A stretch of 64,000 bases of DNA from JBAZHE01 sp964547855 (lineage in GTDB: Bacteria; Patescibacteriota; Patescibacteriia; Patescibacteriales; WJLG01): assembly GCA_964547855.1 (NCBI GenBank), contig CAZJPG010000003.1, forward strand, positions 1 through 64,000, given 5' to 3'. Positions 1-8,194 of the stretch are shown in pieces. Each line of letters starts with the position of its first letter. Within the stretch, counting starts at the first letter, position 1. The notes beneath the pieces are model-generated. The model saw only the letters and a list, made by a program, of their open reading frames with translations, was not told the DNA's origin and searched no databases. The position numbers and the translations under genes are program-made.

Positions 1-658
1 CACTGTCGCCTAAGTCGATCTTAAACTGGGAATAGAACGATTCCTGATAGCCGTTTTCCCAGGGACAGCCTGGCTGGCTCATTGATTGCTTGATTCCGAG
101 ATTCTGGCAGATAGTTGAATAATCAGAGCTAGCATATTCGCTGCCGTGGTCAGAATGGAGTATCTGTGGCGCTGGATTGTTGGCCGTAGCCGAGAACAGG
201 GCATTGACTATCAACTGAGTGCTGTGGCAGGTCAGAACGCTAAAGCCGACTATCTTGCGGTCAAACAAATCAATGATAGTGGCCAAGTATATCCATTCAC
301 CTCTAAACGCTATATGGGTGAAATCACTGGCCCAGATTTGATTAGGTCGAAATGGGAAATTAGTCAGAAGCAGATTAGGGAAAGTGCATTCTCGATTAGC
401 CGCTATATATCGCCATTTCCTGCCTCTCTTGCGATATGGCTTAATTCCAAACAGCTTCATCACTCGCAATATTCTTTTCCTGTTTATTTTCAAATGAATA
501 GCTAATCGTTTGTGGCCATAACTGGGATGTTCTCGTAAAACTGCTTCAATATTTGTTTTTAATTCCCAATCCTTTTTCAGCTTTTTGGAATGGTAATACA
601 GACTTTGGCGAGAAACACCTAACTGTCTAGCTAATCCTGCCTTATTCTCTTTGCCCAC
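1..658 (-). CDS. IS3-family transposase OrfB (DDE integrase core), partial
   Basis: I translated this frame by hand on the minus strand. It opens at a GTG at 658 and stays open to the window edge, so the C-terminus is missing. An N-terminal helix-turn-helix stretch (LARQLGVSRQSLYYHSKK) is followed by HPSYGHKRLAIHL, typical of OrfB of IS3 elements. The DDE catalytic set is visible: D in WASDFTHIAF, D in HSDHGSEYAS and E in ENGYQESF. It lies in the -1 frame relative to OrfA and is probably made as an OrfAB fusion by frameshifting. The enzyme would catalyse copy-out/paste-in transposition. The frame is intact as far as it can be seen, so the element may be active. Confidence 0.93.
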   Translation of the reverse strand, partial: MGKENKAGLARQLGVSRQSLYYHSKKLKKDWELKTNIEAVLREHPSYGHKRLAIHLKINRKRILRVMKLFGIKPYRKRGRKWRYIAANRECTFPNLLLTNFPFRPNQIWASDFTHIAFRGEWIYLATIIDLFDRKIVGFSVLTCHSTQLIVNALFSATANNPAPQILHSDHGSEYASSDYSTICQNLGIKQSMSQPGCPWENGYQESFYSQFKIDLGDS

Positions 659-660
659 CG

Positions 661-918
661 TCAGCTCTTTTTTTGGGATTGAGATAGCTTGATGGTCATC
701 TCTCCGACTAATGACAGGAGCATCTTATTCTCTTTTTGTAGTTTGGAGAATTCTCTCCAGGTGGGCTGACCCTTAACATTGCCGGATAGCCATTTATATA
801 TAGTGTTAACACTAACACCGTGCTCTTCGGCTACTTGAGAGACTGGCAAGCCCTCTTCTTTAACTCTTTTGAGGATTTGTTCTTTGGTTTCAGCTGAAAT
901 CTTAAACGCTTTTTTCAT
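661..918 (-). CDS. IS3-family transposase OrfA (helix-turn-helix)
   Basis: An 85-residue protein with a homeodomain-like HTH of the HTH_Tnp_1 type: SAETKEQILKRVKEEGLPVSQ, then VAEEHGVSVNTIYKWL. The C-terminal half (KLQKENKMLLSLVGEMTIKL) looks like the leucine-zipper multimerisation helix of IS3 OrfA proteins. It binds the element's terminal repeats and forms the N-terminus of the OrfAB transposase. Its TGA stop at 661-663 is followed two bases later by the OrfB GTG. The length is normal for the family. Confidence 0.93.
   Translation of the reverse strand: MKKAFKISAETKEQILKRVKEEGLPVSQVAEEHGVSVNTIYKWLSGNVKGQPTWREFSKLQKENKMLLSLVGEMTIKLSQSQKKS
667..673 (-). promoter_or_regulatory. Programmed -1 frameshift heptamer A AAA AAG
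   Basis: At the end of orfA the minus strand reads CAA AAA AAG AGC TGA. The heptamer A-AAA-AAG is the classic slippery site of IS3 elements. A -1 slip gives AAA GAG CTG ACG GTG and runs straight into orfB without a stop. No stimulatory pseudoknot was looked for in detail. Confidence 0.8.
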
Positions 919-1018
919 ATATTCTTATTGTAGGAATACATGGAGAAAGTGTCAAAGAAATGGGGTACCTCCCATTGTAAGATGTCGCAGTAAGATAAAA
1001 CCTATTTCACACTTAAAT

Positions 1019-1030
1019 CCAGACATTACA
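1019..1030 (-). repeat. Possible terminal inverted repeat of the IS3 element
   Basis: Reading the minus strand from 1030, TGTAATGTCTGG starts with the TG dinucleotide expected at an IS3 end and lies about 110 bp upstream of orfA. The opposite end of the element is outside the window, so the repeat cannot be confirmed. Confidence 0.3.
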
Positions 1031-1358
1031 AAATCTTAACATCGTTAAAACTTGTGCTTTCCCATAAAAAAACAAGGATACCAATAAAATAAGCAAGGAA
1101 TGGCACCAATAATGAACAAAAAATGAAAATAATTTTACTTTTATAGTATTTTCTGATTGAAGCCTTAAAAATTACAACTAAAAAAACAGCAGAAATAGCC
1201 AAGCAAACAATAGATCCTGCCTGATTGTTTAAACCACTGCTTAGAATTAACAAACTCAAAATTACCAAAAAAGACCAGAGCAACATACTGGAAAAAAAGT
1301 TGAACCAATTAGCCCCACTTCTTGTTCTTATTCTCTCTTCAATAAATTTTAGGCCCAT
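1026..1358 (-). CDS. Small integral membrane protein, possibly 3'-truncated by the IS
   Basis: A 110-residue protein of no recognised family, with three hydrophobic segments at about residues 22-42, 48-65 and 75-97. It starts 4 bases after the lipase stop and is probably co-transcribed with it. Its TAA stop (1026-1028) lies inside the putative IS end TGTAATGTCTGG. The last one or two residues and the stop may therefore come from the IS, and the native protein could have been longer. Base composition is more AT-rich than the lipase flanks. Confidence 0.6.
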   Translation of the reverse strand: MGLKFIEERIRTRSGANWFNFFSSMLLWSFLVILSLLILSSGLNNQAGSIVCLAISAVFLVVIFKASIRKYYKSKIIFIFCSLLVPFLAYFIGILVFLWESTSFNDVKIL

Positions 1359-1362
1359 AAAA

Positions 1363-4300
1363 TTATTTTATATTATTTATTAAATACTCAACATCTTCCC
1401 CTATTATATCACCTCCCACCTTCTCAATCCAGCCGATTTTCTCGTAAAGCTCCAGCTTTTTCAGAATCAATTCGTATTTGACCCCGATGATCCTCTTTTG
1501 AACTTCATTCAATTTGTAGTCGATCTTCTCAAAGACATTGCCCAACTTGTCTTCGCACCAGGCCTGGCCTTTTTTCTGGACACATCTGTCCATTATTCTT
1601 TGTTCGACCGAATCTCGCCTCTCCTCTCTTTGGACGTTCTTGTCCAGATAGTCCTGAACTTTCTGCAAATCATCGACCAGAGCCCTCTTAGCCTTTTCGT
1701 TCATCAGGTCTTCGTCATAGGCCCTGCCGACATCGGCGATGGTGCCGGAAATACTGGTGACCGCGTAAAAATCGACAATCTGTTCGGCGCGATTGCCGGC
1801 CAAATCCTTGACTGATATCTTTAGGGAGTGTTGTCCAAGCTTGTCCCTGAATAAATCAACCTCTCTCGACGATATTATTCGGCCGTCCAAATATAGTTCG
1901 TCTTGACCATCGGTGATGCCGGAATAATTGTCGTCAACCAGATATTCGACGTTCAATGTTTCATTGCGCAAAACTTCCTGATTCGGCTGAGGAGCGATTG
2001 GCGTTATCTGCGGAGCCGTTTTGTCTATCTTAACGACGATTTCCTTCGCTTCCTCGGAATTGGCCGCCTTATCCTTGGAATAATACAGTATCTTGTTTTC
2101 TCCTTCCGAAGAGACAATTATTTGATTCTCGTGTTCCTGCCAATTCAAACCATCGTCAAGACTATATAGCGTCTTAAGGATGCCGGAGCCGTCGGTGTCA
2201 TCGTTTGCGGACAGAGTTAGGGCGACGTCGGAAACATAATAGCCATTCTCACCCAATTGGCCGGAAATATCTGCAATGGTCTGGGGCGCAATGGGGTCAT
2301 TGATCTCTTCTTGGTCGTTTAAAACAGAATCAGGGACAAAGGAAACATCGACAACGCCATCTCCATCCCTATCGACTTGGGCGCTATACGATGATTGATT
2401 GTCGGAAACGATATATCCGACAGTGGTCGAGGCCGAGGCCAAATCGATACTGTCGAAATAGACGGACTCAACCACCTCGTCATTTTCTATTCTCTTTATG
2501 ATTATGCCCATGTCGCCGTCCGAGATAGCCCTATTCTCCACGCGATAAGTGTGGCCTACCGGCAAAAAGGCGAACTTCTCCTCGCCTAGGGCGTCGTAGG
2601 TGGCGCCAGGGATGCCGATTTCGATGTCGCCGTCGGCTGTAGGGCCGACATGATTGCCATTCTCGTCATAGATATGCAATTCCACGGGACTCAATGATCC
2701 GATCTGTGTGCCGTTGATGCCGCAAATGGAGGGACTACTGGACAACCCAGGATAGGCAGACATGTCAAAATCATCCTCTTTGCCTTGTAATATAGAAACG
2801 ACCAATTGACGGACCCCATCGACGCTGGGAATCTGAGAATGGACGGTCGAGGTGGAATAATACTTCTTAGCCCCGAACGGTAGGGCGCTCTTCAATGGCA
2901 CGGTGCCGTCGCCGTCGATCGGCTTCAAAGCCCAGCTCTCGCCTCCTTTCTTCTGGATGCCGGCATAGGTCGCCTGGCCGCAGCCGATGATGCTGTAGTA
3001 ATCATCACTATTAGGCATATTGTCCAGGCGGGAGTGCAGCTCGTCGTTCACATTCACCGCGTTGACGCCAAATTCGCCCAGCAGATATTGATTCCTCGTC
3101 TTACACTCCTCATCTTTGGTATAGGCCAAATAATCAATCGATTGGTCGTATGTCAGACCACTCAATATGCCGACATTCTGATCGCCGCCGACTATGTCGT
3201 ATATATAGCCATCGGTCGGGAGTATCCCTGGAATACCAGATTCGAAATACTTGCGGCTGGGGAGAAGTTGGTATATGGAGGGGAAATTCTGGGAGATGTC
3301 TTTAACAGTTTTTTCGTTTAATATACATATGTTTTTGCCAAAAATGTTTTTACAAATATCTAAATTTTCCCCAAAAAACAACATTTTAAACGCCTCTGGA
3401 GAACCAAGGTGAGGAGTGGCAATATCTATAAATTTATTTATATTTTCATCTCCATATATATTTATATAATCCTTAACCACGAGTCCACCCATACTATGAG
3501 CAATGACATCCACCTTATCGGCCCCAGTCTTTATCTTTATTTTAAAGATTTCCTGATCAAGGTTGTTCATTAAAAAATCTGGATTTTGTCCAGCTATCTT
3601 GTCTATACTCTTTCGCCAGTCGTATGGAAAAATAAATAAATCCTCACCCTCTTCATACCCATTTACCTTTAGTTCTTCTATTAGCCCATTAAAAAAATCC
3701 AAATCATCTATCTTTTTAAAAATATCTGTTGAGGATACAATTGGATTATTATTATTCCGGTTGCCAAAATAATCCAACCCCAAATCGTTTAAATAAACAT
3801 CCATCCAAATGGTTTCCATTTTCAAAAAATTCGGCCAAATTTCCTCACCCGTCGCGGCATTATTCAAATAACTAGCAATTATCCCCGGCACAATGATGAC
3901 CGGATTGCGCTTCGGCTCCGGAGTCGTCGAGGAAGAATTGAAAGAGAGACGGTAGATGTAGCCGTCTTGGACGGAGGTCGGGGGGACGACGGTGAATGAT
4001 TGGGAGATGCCTTGGTCGGAATGGAAGACTCTCTGCAGAGAATAGGCGCGCTTGTAGCCCCAGCCCTCCCAGAAGGAATAGAGCGGAGAGCCGATCTGGG
4101 TGGCGCCGCTGTCATTGATCAAAGATTCGACGGTAGTAGTGACTTGGTTGAGATTGTTGAAGACGTCCCAGAGGAAGATATCCTCATCCGCGCCCGAAGG
4201 GGCGATAATTGTATTCTCTTGGTTGACGGCATAGCTGGAAGTGTCTTGCAGTATCAGATCGCCCTCATTGTTGTCCAAGCCGAATACCTGAATGGTATAG

Positions 4301-4710
4301 GTGGTCAGGAATCCAGCCATGTAATCAAACAATATATTCACATCCTTGCCTTCTGGCGGGATGTTCTGGGGCTGAAAGTAGAAGGCCCAGACGCGGGAGC
4401 CCAATTGCTCGCTATGCACGACGGTGCCGTCGGAGAGGCGCGGCGCATAGGTGCCGAAAGCCTGCATTTGGAAGTGGCCGACGACATATTCCGTTCCCGG
4501 ATCAATGTGCAATGGGAAGGACAGGTTGCAATTATTGGCGTTGCAATTCAACATCGGGGTAGAAGTGGCCTCCAGGATGGTCGAGATGTCGGTGGCGGCA
4601 TTGGCTTGATGTCCGAATACAAAAAAACCGGCCAAGAGGGCCGGGAACAAGAGAGCGCCAAAAAGCGCTTGATTGAAAACATTCACCTTATAAGAAATGA
4701 TGTTTCTCAT
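1363..4710 (-). CDS. Secreted LCAT-family lipase/acyltransferase with Ig-like repeats and C-terminal coiled coil
   Basis: A protein of 1115 residues with a Sec signal (hydrophobic residues about 14-37, ending HQANAA). After about 230 residues of beta-rich sequence comes an alpha/beta hydrolase core: NPVIIVPGIIASYLNN at about 268, FPYDWRKS at about 360, the nucleophile elbow DVIAHSMGG with Ser about 406, GDGTVPL near 600 and a candidate catalytic His in STVHSQIP near 625. These are hallmarks of the lecithin:cholesterol acyltransferase/PGAP1 family, so an esterase or acyltransferase acting outside the cell on lipids is likely; the substrate is unknown. Bacterial Ig-like domains and a charged coiled coil with a short Cys pair (near residue 1040) follow. 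The hydrolase core (about 3300-3890) is far more AT-rich than both flanks. Confidence 0.85.
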   Translation of the reverse strand: MRNIISYKVNVFNQALFGALLFPALLAGFFVFGHQANAATDISTILEATSTPMLNCNANNCNLSFPLHIDPGTEYVVGHFQMQAFGTYAPRLSDGTVVHSEQLGSRVWAFYFQPQNIPPEGKDVNILFDYMAGFLTTYTIQVFGLDNNEGDLILQDTSSYAVNQENTIIAPSGADEDIFLWDVFNNLNQVTTTVESLINDSGATQIGSPLYSFWEGWGYKRAYSLQRVFHSDQGISQSFTVVPPTSVQDGYIYRLSFNSSSTTPEPKRNPVIIVPGIIASYLNNAATGEEIWPNFLKMETIWMDVYLNDLGLDYFGNRNNNNPIVSSTDIFKKIDDLDFFNGLIEELKVNGYEEGEDLFIFPYDWRKSIDKIAGQNPDFLMNNLDQEIFKIKIKTGADKVDVIAHSMGGLVVKDYINIYGDENINKFIDIATPHLGSPEAFKMLFFGENLDICKNIFGKNICILNEKTVKDISQNFPSIYQLLPSRKYFESGIPGILPTDGYIYDIVGGDQNVGILSGLTYDQSIDYLAYTKDEECKTRNQYLLGEFGVNAVNVNDELHSRLDNMPNSDDYYSIIGCGQATYAGIQKKGGESWALKPIDGDGTVPLKSALPFGAKKYYSTSTVHSQIPSVDGVRQLVVSILQGKEDDFDMSAYPGLSSSPSICGINGTQIGSLSPVELHIYDENGNHVGPTADGDIEIGIPGATYDALGEEKFAFLPVGHTYRVENRAISDGDMGIIIKRIENDEVVESVYFDSIDLASASTTVGYIVSDNQSSYSAQVDRDGDGVVDVSFVPDSVLNDQEEINDPIAPQTIADISGQLGENGYYVSDVALTLSANDDTDGSGILKTLYSLDDGLNWQEHENQIIVSSEGENKILYYSKDKAANSEEAKEIVVKIDKTAPQITPIAPQPNQEVLRNETLNVEYLVDDNYSGITDGQDELYLDGRIISSREVDLFRDKLGQHSLKISVKDLAGNRAEQIVDFYAVTSISGTIADVGRAYDEDLMNEKAKRALVDDLQKVQDYLDKNVQREERRDSVEQRIMDRCVQKKGQAWCEDKLGNVFEKIDYKLNEVQKRIIGVKYELILKKLELYEKIGWIEKVGGDIIGEDVEYLINNIK

Positions 4711-4808
4711 ATGTTTTATAATTATAATATTTCACATTAGCAAAGATTCAAAGAAAAAGTCAAATTTTAACAAAAAATCCTTAGCACTAAAAATTTTTTT
4801 CACCAAGT

Positions 4809-4832
4809 CACAGTCTCCTGAAAGGGACTGTG
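4809..4832. repeat. Dispersed hairpin repeat, copy 1
   Basis: CACAGTC (4809-4815) pairs with GACTGTG (4826-4832) around TCC-TGAAA-GG, followed by GCGAG. A very similar hairpin followed by the same GGCGAG lies at 47142-47164. Both are accompanied by the 18-bp TTAATTTTAGCACAAAAC (4861-4878 here). It lies upstream of the lipase gene. Confidence 0.6.
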
Positions 4833-5081
4833 GCGAGATCGTTGTAATTTTCTCCACTCTTTAATTTTAGCACAAAACAGAACTGCGGTCGTGGGCGTGC
4901 GTTTGGGACACCTGATGCAATTGTCGCGGTCGCTTGCTTCCGCTGCGCTCCCTTGTCCAGAGGCAGCGCCAACGTGCCACTGGCACGTCGTCGGACGCTC
5001 GACTGCGACCTCGCCGCCAAAAATGCGGCTCGGCGCTTGTCTCGCTCCTGCCTTGTTCGAATCCCTTCTCGTCTTTCCCTA
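4833..5081. other. GC-rich intergenic stretch without a convincing gene
   Basis: Open frames exist on both strands but are low-complexity and Arg/Ala-rich; none resembles a protein. It holds the shared 18-mer at 4861-4878 and a palindrome, ACGTGCCA-C-TGGCACGT (4972-4988). The text TTCGAATCC at 5057-5065 resembles a tRNA T-loop, but no matching acceptor stem is present upstream. Confidence 0.5.
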
Positions 5082-5125
5082 CTCAAAACAAAAAGGACGG
5101 CATTAGCCGTCCTTTTTGTTTTGAG
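5082..5125. terminator. Bidirectional terminator, 20-bp perfect stem
   Basis: Arms 5082-5101 and 5106-5125 are perfectly complementary (CTCAAAACAAAAAGGACGGC and its complement) around an ATTA loop, with A- and T-tracts within the arms. It works as an intrinsic terminator in either direction. Its last base is the first base of the 25-bp att repeat. Confidence 0.8.
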
Positions 5126-5149
5126 CGGAGAGTGAGGGATTTGAACCCT
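5125..5149 (-). repeat. att site, distal copy (partial tRNA-Ser 3' end)
   Basis: On the minus strand it reads AGGGTTCAAATCCCTCACTC then TCCGC, identical to the 3' end of the tRNA-Ser gene minus its last CA. Flanking bases differ on both sides, which defines the 25-bp core. Confidence 0.9.
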
Positions 5150-5463
5150 ATGGTGAAGGGTTAAAATACCCCAATAAAACTAAGAAAAACCTTATACACA
5201 CTGAGATTTATTAGTTTTACGACTTATCAATCTTAATCAAGGAATATCAACTTCAACTACCTTTTAGGCATCAGTTGGGCATCCAACGGCAACATGGGAA
5301 AGGTAGCAGTTGTAAATAAGACACAAACTTCTAACAAAAAAGAGCGGACCTTGCTTAAAAAGTGCTAGGGGGGTGGTTCGACTGAGACTCCTAGAACCGC
5401 AAAAGACACTGTCAATTTAAAGTACCGCCTTTTTCCTGAGTTAAGTTTATTTTTAACTTATAC
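5150..5463. other. Non-coding end of the integrative element
   Basis: No open frame of interest in 314 bases. It probably contains integrase arm-type sites next to the distal att. The only structure I see is an AGTTAA...TTAACT inverted repeat at 5442-5459, directly after the end of the 184-residue gene, which may be its weak terminator. Confidence 0.4.
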
Positions 5464-6018
5464 CTAAACCAATTCATTTATTTTATCAAAACCATTTTTA
5501 TCTAAAAAATCACTTAGATCCATTATCTCATTTCTAAAATCAAATGATTTTTTAGTTGTTGGATTCACCCAAATATAATAACAAAGATTACCATCTCCGT
5601 TGGCTTTCTTATATCTTTTAGTTCTTATTTGAAGTTCTTTTGTTGGAATTAAAATAAGATGTGGCTCAATGGCGACTCTTCCTTCTTTCACTTTTTCCAC
5701 GAGCACGTAAACCAAAAAAATAAAATAATCAGCCGTTGCGTCACTAACAACCTCCTCTGAAAAATAAAACCAACCGCCAGAACCGTCACCGTACTCCATT
5801 GTCTCTTTTCTTGTTGGTTTATACGCCTTACTGCCTTTAACCTGTATCGTAATAACGTTTTTTGTTTTAGTGTTGATTAGATATAAATCAACACCCTTCA
5901 TCTGGGCATTTAGTGGCATTAAAACTTCAACGTCTTTTTTTGTGCCATTTCTTAGTAGACCAGTAACAACCGCTTCGTCGGTATTTAGGCTCCAAAAATT
6001 TTTATAGGCTATTGCCAT
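5464..6018 (-). CDS. PD-(D/E)XK-like nuclease (DUF4365-like)
   Basis: A 184-residue protein. The N-terminal 65 residues show the core of a restriction-endonuclease-like fold: E15 in NTDEAVVTGLLRNG, D44 in MKGVDLYLINTKT and Q59-V-K61 in ITIQVKGSK, i.e. E...D...QxK, as in DUF4365-type proteins and related archaeal-resolvase-like nucleases. The rest is unassigned. It follows the TIR-like gene with a 32-bp gap on the same strand, so the two are probably one operon. A DNA- or RNA-cutting defence role is inference; the family assignment rests on the motif only. It is the last gene before the distal att site. Confidence 0.6.
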   Translation of the reverse strand: MAIAYKNFWSLNTDEAVVTGLLRNGTKKDVEVLMPLNAQMKGVDLYLINTKTKNVITIQVKGSKAYKPTRKETMEYGDGSGGWFYFSEEVVSDATADYFIFLVYVLVEKVKEGRVAIEPHLILIPTKELQIRTKRYKKANGDGNLCYYIWVNPTTKKSFDFRNEIMDLSDFLDKNGFDKINELV

Positions 6019-6050
6019 AATTAACTTTATTTAGAGTTATTACAAAAATT

Positions 6051-7478
6051 TCAACGAGTTCCTATATCCAAAATTGCTTCTTTAAGGTTTGGTAAAATAA
6101 AAAGGCCTCTTCGATACAGCCTAACAACATTACCAGCTCTTTCCAATAGTCGCTTCTTAAACTCTTCCGTGCTAGAAATATTAAACGCCTCTGTTATTTT
6201 TTTAGCATACCCTTTATTCTCCGCACTCTTAATAAAAACTGGTACGTGTTTCATATAAATATAGCTCCAAGGCCGCCAAACAAAAGATGGCCCATCATAT
6301 TCATCTTCAGCAATCTCGCCAAATAAAAAAAGAAAGAAATCTGCAGCAACAAAGTCTTCCATTGGAACAACCGAAGACAATCCCCCCGATAAATGTCTTT
6401 CATTTAATAAGTCTGCGTGAATTGAAACTCTTCCTTTTTTAGGACTTTCATCAAGAAGTAGCGATACATGGTCTGAGGCATAATCCCAATAGACATTGCT
6501 TGGCCCAGATTTATATCTTAAATTTTTAACAATAATTGGCTCTGATAATAACCTTTTAATAATATCCCATTGTTGTTCTCTGATATATAAACAAAGCATG
6601 TCCACAAACATCTCATGTCCTAAAAATTTAAAATAATCGTGATCAGCAGTGCTTGTCGCCCCGTTATAACCCAGCGGATAATCATAACGTTCAAAAATAT
6701 TTCCAAACCATCCATAAACCTCCATTGCCATCTCCTCATCCTTCATTATTGATATAATTTCAATAATTTTAGAAAACTCGGAAACTAATTCCTGAGTTGA
6801 GCTGATAGACTTTAATAAATCATCAACCGTCCCTCCTTCGCTATGTTTTTTTGGTTGATTCTCATCTATTTTTTTTAATAAACCGTCGAGTTCTTTACGG
6901 ATGATTATCTTTTTATTTGGCAAATTGTTCTCTATGGCTTTAAAATACGGGGAAACATCCACCTCATTTTTATCCTCAGAAATTTCGTTTAAAGAAGCTC
7001 TAATAGCAAGCTCTAAATTTTTTTCAAGAACTAATTTCTCGCTTGCCTTATTTGCATCATCGGGCGATGTTTTGTAAATCATCAATCTTCGAGTTCTTAA
7101 ATCAAAGGGTAATTCTTCAATTTCTCCAAAAGCACTGTTAAAAACAAGTATGATTTTCTCATGCCCGAGACTCTTAAGTGCATAACCAAGCTCAATTAAA
7201 ACATTAGGATTTGGAGTTGGCCTTTCTCCTTCATGGTGAGCTATTATAGAAACATCCGCCACAAAAATATTTGAAGCTGTAATTTTAGAAAAAATAGTAG
7301 ATGCTATATCAGGAGATCCTGAAACCCCCTGAGTATCACGATCAACCACTGGCTCAACCTCAATAGTATCATCATTAGCAATTCTGGTAACAGCACCTTC
7401 TAAAGCACTAAGAATAAAACCCCTATTAGTTGAATTTGGTAAATCTGATTGCCAAGAATAAAAAACAATTTTTTTCAT
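6051..7478 (-). CDS. TIR-like domain protein, candidate antiphage effector
   Basis: A protein of 475 residues. Residues 1-135 form a TIR/SEFIR-like domain: MKKIVFYSWQSDLP (strand A), DTQGVSGSPDI (48-58), NIFVADVS (70-77), NPNVLIELGYAL with Glu96 (90-101) and LPFDLRTRRLMIY (123-135). FYSWQSD with NPNV..ELG is typical of TIR-like proteins common in bacterial defence islands; Glu96 is in the place of the catalytic Glu of NAD-cleaving TIR domains. Residues about 180-230 are charged and helical. The C-terminal half (about 235-475) is unrecognised and may be the sensor. It is the first gene of a two-gene unit with the nuclease-like gene. NAD+ depletion on infection is the likely mode but is not shown by the sequence. 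Confidence 0.7.
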   Translation of the reverse strand: MKKIVFYSWQSDLPNSTNRGFILSALEGAVTRIANDDTIEVEPVVDRDTQGVSGSPDIASTIFSKITASNIFVADVSIIAHHEGERPTPNPNVLIELGYALKSLGHEKIILVFNSAFGEIEELPFDLRTRRLMIYKTSPDDANKASEKLVLEKNLELAIRASLNEISEDKNEVDVSPYFKAIENNLPNKKIIIRKELDGLLKKIDENQPKKHSEGGTVDDLLKSISSTQELVSEFSKIIEIISIMKDEEMAMEVYGWFGNIFERYDYPLGYNGATSTADHDYFKFLGHEMFVDMLCLYIREQQWDIIKRLLSEPIIVKNLRYKSGPSNVYWDYASDHVSLLLDESPKKGRVSIHADLLNERHLSGGLSSVVPMEDFVAADFFLFLFGEIAEDEYDGPSFVWRPWSYIYMKHVPVFIKSAENKGYAKKITEAFNISSTEEFKKRLLERAGNVVRLYRRGLFILPNLKEAILDIGTR

Positions 7479-7603
7479 AAACTCCCACCATTTTTTAAAA
7501 AATATATAAAAATATTTAACATTGTCTCTCTATAAACCAAACAACAGCCCCCGAATGAGACTGTTTAAAATAAAATAAAAAGTAACATATTGCTCAATAC
7601 CTG

Positions 7604-7771
7604 CTATCTACAAAGATTGATGCTTCGCATTTCGCTACGTTCGCTCTTACTGCGATGCCCATCCCTTGTCACCTTCTCATTAACTAAAACACTGGAACAA
7701 CTTGTTTCATGTTCTGGATTTATCATTCTATCAATAAGAGAGAATAATTTGCTCTCTTTTTTATAACTCAT
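7604..7771 (-). CDS. Possible small protein downstream of the toxin candidate
   Basis: A 55-codon frame starting with ATG 3 bases after the stop of the 139-residue gene (MSYKKESKLFSLIDRMINPE at the start). The second half is encoded by a low-complexity CGxACGTAGCGAAATGCGAAGC-like stretch and looks non-protein-like. It may be a real small third gene of the toxin-antitoxin unit or chance. The rest of the 7479-7774 gap holds no gene. Confidence 0.25.
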   Translation of the reverse strand: MSYKKESKLFSLIDRMINPEHETSCSSVLVNEKVTRDGHRSKSERSEMRSINLCR

Positions 7772-7774
7772 AAT

Positions 7775-8194
7775 TTATGTATGTTTTTTAAAACTAGGCC
7801 AAATCTCATGCTCAAAATCAAACCAAACTATATAAAACACTCCTTCTGCACAAGCCCCATAAACTCTGGCTTTTTGATTATTTATTCCAACCAACGAGAA
7901 TTGATAAGGTTCAAGTTGATTAGCCCTTGACTCGGGAAATCCATTTTTTTCCTGCGTATTTTTCCAATCCACAAAATGAAAATGATAAGTACTTCTACTG
8001 TCTTTCAACTCCCCTAAAGTCTTGCCGTTAATTTCTTTCAGCCTTTTAATCGCACTTAGCACATCCTTGTCCCCCCATTTGCTAAGACAATATTTGCAAG
8101 AGCTATCATAAAACTCAAAACTAAATTTTATTTTACATTTTAAATAGCTAGTTGGAATCAATTGGTCTGGTAGTTTTTTATCCCTTTTTCCCAT
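7775..8194 (-). CDS. Candidate toxin paired with Panacea antitoxin
   Basis: 139 residues, no family recognised with certainty. The N-terminus carries CKIKFSFEFYDSS and a Cys pair (CKYC). The middle is YHFHFVDWKN, and the C-terminus RVYGACAEGVFYIVWFDFEH then EIWPS, a beta-strand-rich pattern (RVYG..., FYIVWFD.EH) that I associate with small proteins encoded next to DUF4065 genes. It overlaps the DUF4065 gene by 17 bp and is translated after it, the usual antitoxin-toxin order. Toxicity and target are inference from the partner; no catalytic residues can be named, though the FDFEH motif is the most conserved-looking part. Confidence 0.5.
   Translation of the reverse strand: MGKRDKKLPDQLIPTSYLKCKIKFSFEFYDSSCKYCLSKWGDKDVLSAIKRLKEINGKTLGELKDSRSTYHFHFVDWKNTQEKNGFPESRANQLEPYQFSLVGINNQKARVYGACAEGVFYIVWFDFEHEIWPSFKKHT

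Noticed and set aside
4000..4740. Open frame of 246 residues on the plus strand
   Set aside because: Antisense shadow of the lipase gene, whose signal peptide and domain pattern lie on the other strand.
5057..5080. TTCGAATCCC as part of a tRNA
   Set aside because: No acceptor, D-arm or anticodon stem can be paired upstream.
5125..5163. Looked like a tRNA gene on first reading
   Set aside because: Only 25 bp match the tRNA-Ser 3' end; no anticodon or D-arm follows. It is the att copy.
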